In this document: piece after piece, positions 60,204-64,000 of the stretch
Position numbering within the stretch: position 1 is the stretch's first letter
Layout: the number at the start of each line of letters is the position of its first letter
NCBI GenBank assembly: GCA_021732525.1
Contig: JAKFUU010000050.1
Span: 21,636 to 85,635 of the forward strand
Direction: 5' to 3'
Length of the DNA: 64,000 nucleotides
From: Sphingomonadaceae bacterium
Lineage (GTDB): Bacteria > Pseudomonadota > Alphaproteobacteria > Sphingomonadales > Sphingomonadaceae
Notes under the pieces: generated by a model
Told to the model about the DNA's origin: nothing
What the model saw: only the letters and a program-made list of their open reading frames with translations
The model's database searches: none
Program-made: the position numbers and the translations under genes

Positions 60204-62402
60204 ATGGCAACATTGCTTTTGTCGCGCGCGACCCGTTCCGTCGGCGGCATATTGGGCGGCGCTTTGGGCGGGGCGATTGGCTCGTCGATTGGCCGCCAGA
60301 TATCCGGAACATTGTTCAGCCCGCCGGCGCGCGAAGGCCCGCGGCTCACCGATTTGAATGTCCAGACATCGAGCTATGGCAGCGAAATACCTGCAATTTT
60401 CGGTGCCATGCGAACCGCCGGCACGGTGATCTGGTCAACCGACCTGATTGAGAATCGCAACCGGCGCAGCAATGGTAAGGGCCGGCCGGCGACCATTGAT
60501 TTTAGCTATTCGGCCAGTTTTGCGGTTGCCTTGTCAAGTCACCCCGCGCTGCGGGTGGGGCGGATTTGGGCCGACGGAAATCTGCTGCGCGGTGCGGCGG
60601 GCGATTTCAAAACCGAAACACAATTTCGGTTTTACAGCGGATTTGGCGATCAAAGGCCCGACCCATTAATCGCGTCGCAGGAGGGACTGAGCCTCAGTTC
60701 GGCGCATCGCGGTCTTTGCTATGTCGTCTTTGAAGAGCTGCAACTGGCCGATTTTGGCAACCGGATTCCATCGTTGACATTCGAATTGTTTGAACGCAGC
60801 GGCGATGTGACTTTATGCGACATTGTCGGCGGCCTGTTGAATGGCCTGTCTATTTGCGCCAGCGGCGAAGCGCTCGCCGGATATGCGGCGCAAGGCGGAG
60901 ATGTTGCGGCGGCGCTGTCCCCGCTGATCCAATATTTTCCGGTTTGGGTAAGACCGCGCGAACATCAGCTTGAATTTATCGATTGGAGCGACCCGTCGAT
61001 TGCGCGTGCAGCGCCTGTCATCGGCGCGGCCAGCCAGAATGGCCGAAATCTGCCCCGGCCCGAACGGCGGCGCAACGCGGCGGTGATCCCCGAAACGTTG
61101 GCATTGCGGCATTTTGAACCGGCCCGCGATTATCAATTGGGGGTGCAGCGCAGTCAATTGACCGACAGCGGCGTGATTGCTGAACAAATTGAATTGCCCG
61201 CCGCTTTGCCCGCCGCCGCCGCACGCCGGCTGGCCGATTTGCAATTGCTGCATCGCCGCCGCACGCAATCGGGTTGGACGGCGCATATTTTGCGCGATGA
61301 AACGCCGCTGCGCGCGGGGGATCATCTGATCGAGCCTGATACCGACGATGTTTGGCAAATCACCGAAATTGAACATTTCGGCCTGGCGTCGCGAATATCG
61401 GCGCAGCGGCCGGTTTCGGCATCCGCCGTGGGCCGGATCGCGGCGGATGCCGGACGCAATCTGAAGCAGGTTGATATGGTTGCGGGGGGCACGCATCTGC
61501 TGCTGGTCGATTTGCCCGCGATCACCAATCAAGCCGCCAATGCACCGATTGTCGCGGCCGCCGCCACCGGAACCAATAATGGCTGGCGCGGGGCGGCTTT
61601 GTCGCTGGAATCGGCACAGGGGCTGGAATTTTTGGGCAATTCAGCCGAACCGGCGGTGATTGCCACCATCGTGGACGCGCTGTTGCCGCATTCCCCGCAT
61701 TTGATTGATACGCGCGGCGCATTGGCTGTGCGACTGGTGAATGAACAAGGCGAGCTATCCGAACGTGAATTTTCCCTGACCGATGCTGGCGCGCCAATCT
61801 ATTGGATAGGCCGGGAAATTATCCGCGCCGGAAGAACCGAATTTTTGGGTCAAGGGCAATATCGCCTTTCGCAAATACAGCGCGGCTGTTTTGGTAGTGA
61901 ACGCTATGTCCGCCCGCATCAGGCCGGTGAGCCGGTGCTATTGCTTGAGGCTGGCAGTCTTGCGTTGCTCAATAACTTCGCCATTTCGCGGGGCGCAGAT
62001 ATTGCGATCGAAGCATTGGCGCCCAGCGATCCCGAACCCGTTCGCGCGCAATTAACCGTTACCGGTGAAGCGATTACGCCTTTTGCTCCGGTTCACGGCC
62101 GCTTTGAAAGGCGGGCCGATGGCGGCTGGTTAATTCATTGGATCCGGCGCAATCGCACCGATTATGGATGGAACGACGGTGTCGATCAACCGCTTGATGA
62201 GGACAGCGAAAACTATCAGGTCGATTTGCGCCAGGGCGATGCCGTCGTTGCAAGCTGGCAAGCCGCCATTCCCGAGATGATCATTCCGGCGTTGCAAATC
62301 ACCGCATTGAACTTATTTGAAAATCAAATGGTTACCGCGCATATTTGCCAGATTGGCCGGTTTGCAAAATCGCCGCCGCTGGCGATATTGTGGCATGTCT
62401 GA
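60204..62402 (+). CDS. GTA tail tip protein (gp15-like), short form
   Basis: The 732 residues begin GGILGGALGGAIGSSIGRQI and contain YGSEIPAIFGAMRTAGTVIWS, typical of gp15/Rcc01698-like megatron proteins, plus QIQRGCFGSERYVRPHQAGEPV. RcGTA gp15 is about 1,300 residues; the missing part is the TIM-barrel region, apparently carried by gp12 here. AGGAGG lies 4 bp before the ATG. Confidence 0.85.
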   Translation: MATLLLSRATRSVGGILGGALGGAIGSSIGRQISGTLFSPPAREGPRLTDLNVQTSSYGSEIPAIFGAMRTAGTVIWSTDLIENRNRRSNGKGRPATIDFSYSASFAVALSSHPALRVGRIWADGNLLRGAAGDFKTETQFRFYSGFGDQRPDPLIASQEGLSLSSAHRGLCYVVFEELQLADFGNRIPSLTFELFERSGDVTLCDIVGGLLNGLSICASGEALAGYAAQGGDVAAALSPLIQYFPVWVRPREHQLEFIDWSDPSIARAAPVIGAASQNGRNLPRPERRRNAAVIPETLALRHFEPARDYQLGVQRSQLTDSGVIAEQIELPAALPAAAARRLADLQLLHRRRTQSGWTAHILRDETPLRAGDHLIEPDTDDVWQITEIEHFGLASRISAQRPVSASAVGRIAADAGRNLKQVDMVAGGTHLLLVDLPAITNQAANAPIVAAAATGTNNGWRGAALSLESAQGLEFLGNSAEPAVIATIVDALLPHSPHLIDTRGALAVRLVNEQGELSEREFSLTDAGAPIYWIGREIIRAGRTEFLGQGQYRLSQIQRGCFGSERYVRPHQAGEPVLLLEAGSLALLNNFAISRGADIAIEALAPSDPEPVRAQLTVTGEAITPFAPVHGRFERRADGGWLIHWIRRNRTDYGWNDGVDQPLDEDSENYQVDLRQGDAVVASWQAAIPEMIIPALQITALNLFENQMVTAHICQIGRFAKSPPLAILWHV

Positions 62403-62487
62403 ATCGAGCCCGTCTGAACCGCGGCCTGCTTGATCCATCTGGATGCGACGCATTTGTTATCAACATTGATTATTGTCGGAGGATATA

Positions 62488-62952
62488 ATGCCAGAAACCA
62501 ACAGCGCACGGCACGGCCTGCCGTTTCTTTTAACCGGTCAGGCGCAAAAAGAATTAACCCATAACGAAGCGCTGGTGCGGCTTGACGCGCTGCTTCATCC
62601 CGTCATTGAGGCGCAGCAAACTTCGCCCGATATGGATATTTCCATGGCCGATGCGGGGAAAATCTGGTTGGTGGCCGCCAATATGCCGAATGCCGCGCTA
62701 AACGAATGGACCGGTCATGCCGGAGAGCTGGCTTATTGGACCGGCGGCAGTTGGCGTTTTTTGGAGCCGATCACTGGTATGAGTATCTGGAATCGACAAA
62801 ATAACAGCAGGTTAATTTACATTTCTGGGCAATGGACCGTCGCACCATCGATAACCAATGTAACGGGCGGTATCAATATAGATGTTGAGGCGCGCGCAGC
62901 GATGAATGCATTGCTCCACCATTTGCAGATCATTGGGATTACAAGGTTGTAA
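62488..62952 (+). CDS. DUF2793 protein, putative tail-tip accessory
   Basis: The 154 residues match DUF2793: RHGLPFLLTGQAQKELTHNEALVRLDALLHPVIE, then GKIWLVAAN and GELAYWTGGSWRFLEP. Such genes often follow GTA or phage tail genes and may encode a fibre or glycan-binding part. ATG 62488 has GGAGGAT 5 bp upstream. Confidence 0.85.
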   Translation: MPETNSARHGLPFLLTGQAQKELTHNEALVRLDALLHPVIEAQQTSPDMDISMADAGKIWLVAANMPNAALNEWTGHAGELAYWTGGSWRFLEPITGMSIWNRQNNSRLIYISGQWTVAPSITNVTGGINIDVEARAAMNALLHHLQIIGITRL

Positions 62953-63112
62953 TAGGACTGACTTATTCATTTTTGAGGCGAATTTTTATGGAACAGAGCA
63001 AAAATAGAGACTTTTTGGCAACAGATTAGGCGCATTGCGGGGTTGCATCGCAGAAGTAGACTCGGTAGAAACCATTCTCGAATTTGTTCCTAATGAAAGA
63101 AGGGGAAAGTAG

Positions 63113-64000
63113 ATGCGTAAGCTTGCCATAGGATTGGCTCTTGCTTCCACAGCTCTAGCAACACCTGCCTTGGCCCGTGACAGCCAATGGTATGTTGGAG
63201 TCGATGGCGGCGTTGTTCTGGTTGAAGATGTCGATTTGGAGGTTAACAATACCGCAGGCGAGATTTCGGTCGGCCATCAAGCAGGCTTTGATGCCGGCGG
63301 TTTGATCGGCTATGACTTTGGCGGTTTTCGTTTGGAAACCGAAGTTGCCTATAAAAAAGTCAATCCGGAAGATGCTTCTGCAACCGGTGTGAATTTCGGA
63401 AATGTCGTTGTCGGCGGCCGCCCTGTAACGGGTAGCGTTGAAGACACGATCGGTAATTTGGACGTCTTGTCCTTCATGCTAAACGGCTTGCTCGATTTTG
63501 GCGAAGATGATAGCATTCAAGGCTTCATCGGCGGCGGCGTCGGGGTTGCACGCGTGGATGTTAACAACCGGATTACGCTGGAAACTTCCAATTGGGTTGA
63601 TGATTCGGATACCGGTTTTGCGTGGCAAGTTTTGGCGGGTGTTCGCCTGCCGATTACCTCAAGCGTTGACATTGGCTTGAAATATCGCTTTTTCAATGCA
63701 CCCAATGTGGATTTGGTGGACAATATCGGCCGCGGTTTGAGCAGCCGGGTTCGTTCACACAGCCTGCTTGCGAGTTTGGTTTATAATTTCGGCGGTGAAC
63801 CAGAGGCCGAAGTGGCTCCAGTGGCCCCGCCGCCACCGCCGCCTCCTGTAGCGCCACCTCCGCCACCGCCACCGCCACCACCGCCGCCACCAGCGCCTGT
63901 GTGCAACACCGGTCCCTATATTGTTTTCTTTGATTTCGATAAGTCGGATCTGCGTCCCGACGCGGCTTCGGTTCTGGACAATGCAGTGGCGCAATATGGC
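63113..64000 (+). CDS. OmpA-family outer-membrane protein (cut by window end)
   Basis: The frame opens at ATG 63113 (GGGGAAAG upstream) and runs off the window, giving 296 codons. There is a signal peptide (LAIGLALASTALATPALA), a beta-barrel domain to about residue 225 (SWYVGVDGG-like start, barrel strands ending LVYNFGG), a proline/valine-rich linker (PPPPPPPVAPPPPPP) and the first part of an OmpA peptidoglycan-binding domain (YIVFFDFDKSDLRPDA). It tethers the outer membrane to peptidoglycan. It lies outside the GTA cluster, with 160 bp of leader. Confidence 0.92.
   Translation, partial: MRKLAIGLALASTALATPALARDSQWYVGVDGGVVLVEDVDLEVNNTAGEISVGHQAGFDAGGLIGYDFGGFRLETEVAYKKVNPEDASATGVNFGNVVVGGRPVTGSVEDTIGNLDVLSFMLNGLLDFGEDDSIQGFIGGGVGVARVDVNNRITLETSNWVDDSDTGFAWQVLAGVRLPITSSVDIGLKYRFFNAPNVDLVDNIGRGLSSRVRSHSLLASLVYNFGGEPEAEVAPVAPPPPPPPVAPPPPPPPPPPPPPAPVCNTGPYIVFFDFDKSDLRPDAASVLDNAVAQYG

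Noticed and set aside
44766..62952. Intact temperate prophage
   Set aside because: No integrase, repressor, replication, lysis or attachment sites are seen, and the gene set is the RcGTA set.

Overview
The window looks like a chromosomal segment of a sphingomonad alphaproteobacterium (Sphingopyxis/Sphingorhabdus-like). This rests on the moderately high GC, the gene orders (leuS-lptE-holA, yfgM-like-bamB-der, sahR-metF-split metH, lptF-lptG), sphingomonad-type families (DUF4402, DUF3576, DUF6127, DUF2793), the many short palindromic repeats, and a gene-transfer-agent (GTA) cluster of the RcGTA type. The genus is an inference.

1-44 kb is mostly housekeeping DNA. It holds the 3' end of glucokinase; a class A penicillin-binding protein; msrB; the minus-strand group DUF3576 lipoprotein-leuS-lptE-holA; a thiamine-phosphate-synthase-like gene and yggS; the endonuclease-like phosphoesterase pdeM; and a methionine-cycle operon (ArsR/methyltransferase regulator sahR, metF, metH in two polypeptides) behind a promoter that carries a 26-bp perfect palindrome. 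Next come a HerA-like ATPase, an Hpt protein, and the panB / TPR / bamB / der group. After these lie a small membrane protein with its XRE regulator, a Tet-type MFS exporter and a CHAP protein. A minus-strand group follows: DUF2141 protein, lipid kinase, nucleotidyltransferase-like protein, MBL-fold lipoprotein. The stretch ends with lptF-lptG, a fatty acid desaturase, soxR divergent from a VOC protein, exonuclease III, a YqaA membrane protein and a glutathione transferase.

44.6-62.95 kb is a nearly complete GTA structural cluster, all on the plus strand and in RcGTA order: small and large terminase, portal, DUF6127 membrane protein, prohead protease, major capsid, connector, stopper, small protein, tail terminator, tail tube, gp10, chaperone, tape measure, gp12, gp13, NlpC/P60 peptidase, gp15 and DUF2793. 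No integrase, replication, repressor or lysis gene is seen, so a domesticated GTA fits better than an active prophage. Three insertions stand out. One is an AT-richer three-gene module (RelE/HigB-like protein, XRE protein, DUF6941-like protein) between terminase and portal. The second is a NYN-domain gene bracketed by two intrinsic terminators between protease and capsid. The third is a collagen-like fibre gene, translationally coupled to a small partner, between capsid and connector, followed by a 105-bp mobile palindromic element. The gp12 homologue is very long and seems to carry a glycosidase-like barrel that RcGTA keeps in gp15, while gp15 is short.

The window ends inside an OmpA-family porin-like gene. 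Palindromic repeats occur throughout. Two copies sit in frame inside leuS and one inside metH. In three places the terminal TAG of an element supplies the stop codon of the adjacent gene.
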